NCBI GenBank assembly: GCA_017548445.1
Contig: JAFYZZ010000015.1
Location: 1 to 5,314 of the forward strand
Length of the DNA: 5,314 bases
Reading direction: 5' to 3'
Source: Bacteroidales bacterium
Lineage (GTDB): Bacteria > Bacteroidota > Bacteroidia > Bacteroidales > UBA932
In this document: positions 4,566 to 5,314 of the stretch, one piece after another
How the letters are laid out: every line of letters starts with the position of its first letter
Numbering within the stretch: position 1 is the stretch's first letter
Translations under genes and position numbers: made by a program
The notes under the pieces: model-generated
Databases searched by the model: none
Told to the model about the DNA's origin: nothing
The model's input: the letters and a program-made list of their open reading frames with translations, nothing else

Positions 4566-5314
4566 ATGAAGGAAATACTTCGTACCAAGGTCAAAGACCT
4601 GCTCGCGATGGAAGCAGGCCGTGAGGTCCTGGCCAAAGGTTGGGTCAGGACGAAGAGAGGGAACAAGGAGATCGCGTTCATCGCGCTGAACGACGGCTCG
4701 ACCATCAAGAACATCCAGATCGTCGTCGACAAGAACGAGAAGACGGAGCCGGTGCTCGCCCAGATCGGAACGGGTGCCTGCATCGCCGTGTGCGGAAAGC
4801 TGGTGGAATCGGTCGGCAGCGGCCAGGCGGTCGAGATCAAAGCGGAGGAGATCACGGTCTATGGTACCTGTGACCCGATGCGCTATCCCCTGCAGAAGAA
4901 GGACACGTCCTTCGAGTACCTGCGGACGGTCGCGCACCTTCGCCCGCGTACCAACACCTTCGGCGCCATCTACCGGCTCCGGAGCCAGATGGCCTTCGCC
5001 ATCCACGAGTATTTCCACAGCAAGGGCTTCGTGTACCTGCACACCCCGCTCATCACCGAGTCCGACTGCGAAGGCGCCGGCCAGATGTTCCAGGTCACCA
5101 CGCTGCCGCTGGAGAACATCCCGCGCGACAAGAAGGGCCGCATCGACTACGGCAAGGACTTCTTCGGCAAGCAGACCAGCCTGACGGTGAGCGGCCAGCT
5201 CGAAGGCGAGCTCGGCGCCACGGCGCTCGGCGAGATCTACACCTTCGGTCCGACTTTCCGCGCCGAGAACTCCAACCCCCCGCGTCACCTCGCGGAGTTC
5301 TGGATGATCGAGCC
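4566..5314 (+). CDS. asnS: Asparaginyl-tRNA synthetase (N-terminal part, cut by window end)
   Basis: The frame is open from ATG 4566 to the window edge (249 codons plus two bases). AsnRS charges tRNA-Asn with asparagine in the cytoplasm. Residues about 20-103 form the anticodon-binding OB-fold ([34 protein letters not shown]). The class II catalytic domain starts near 120. Motif 1 surrounds P161 ([10 protein letters not shown]), followed by [13 protein letters not shown]. The stretch [17 protein letters not shown] (199-214) is typical of AsnRS rather than AspRS. Motif 2 is visible as [11 protein letters not shown] (227-237) and RHLAEFWM (240-247). Between these two pieces the usual Asn-Thr-(Thr/Ser)-Arg reads NPPR, so Pro replaces the usual Thr at residue 238. 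Motif 3 is beyond the window. The ATG lies 17 bases after a terminator T tract, and I see neither a Shine-Dalgarno site nor a clear promoter in the 69-base gap. Codon use is mixed. Confidence 0.96.
   Translation, partial: MKEILRTKVKDLLAMEAGREVLAKGWVRTKRGNKEIAFIALNDGSTIKNIQIVVDKNEKTEPVLAQIGTGACIAVCGKLVESVGSGQAVEIKAEEITVYGTCDPMRYPLQKKDTSFEYLRTVAHLRPRTNTFGAIYRLRSQMAFAIHEYFHSKGFVYLHTPLITESDCEGAGQMFQVTTLPLENIPRDKKGRIDYGKDFFGKQTSLTVSGQLEGELGATALGEIYTFGPTFRAENSNPPRHLAEFWMIE

Noticed and set aside
4530..5288. Long - strand ORF (252 aa) opposite asnS
   Set aside because: Its composition is that of an antisense shadow; the + strand has unmistakable AsnRS motifs and the ORF would run into the terminator hairpin.

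Overview
The window looks like a GC-rich member of the Bacteroidota, most likely Bacteroidales. This is inferred from three things: the gene set exbB / small four-helix membrane protein / exbD / exbD, a layout familiar from that phylum; promoter-like elements of the Bacteroides type (TAnnTTTG) and the general lack of Shine-Dalgarno sites; and an asparaginyl-tRNA synthetase with the insert style I associate with that group. No species can be named from the sequence. Every supported gene lies on the + strand.

Layout. Positions 1-258 are the 3' end of an unidentified gene with a winged-helix-like C-terminal domain. It is followed 15 bases later by a TatD-family metal-dependent nuclease/hydrolase (274-1041). 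The TatD stop overlaps the start of a cytoplasmic type I L-asparaginase (1038-2105) by 4 bases. A 93-base AT-rich gap (2106-2198) carries the likely promoter of a four-gene membrane motor operon: ExbB (2199-2942), an uncharacterised four-TM protein (2972-3424), and two divergent ExbD paralogues (3427-4014 and 4029-4496). A clear intrinsic terminator (4519-4548) closes the operon. The window ends inside asnS, asparaginyl-tRNA synthetase (4566 to the edge).

How the genes work together. ExbB and the ExbDs form the proton-driven inner-membrane motor that energises TonB-dependent outer-membrane transport (SusCD-type nutrient uptake and iron uptake in this phylum). No tonB is visible here. The four-TM protein sits between exbB and exbD with short gaps, so it is probably an accessory or structural partner of the motor; its function is unknown to me. 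The tatD-ansA pair appears to be translationally coupled. The asparaginase (asparagine breakdown) and AsnRS (asparagine use) flank the motor operon, which may be chance.

The clearest compositional feature is a switch in codon choice. tatD uses GGC for 16 of 18 glycines, whereas exbB uses GGT for 16 of 20, as expected for a very highly expressed gene. The window is otherwise ordinary core-genome DNA: I see no mobile element, CRISPR array, tRNA or rRNA. The least explained item is the four-TM protein of the motor operon.
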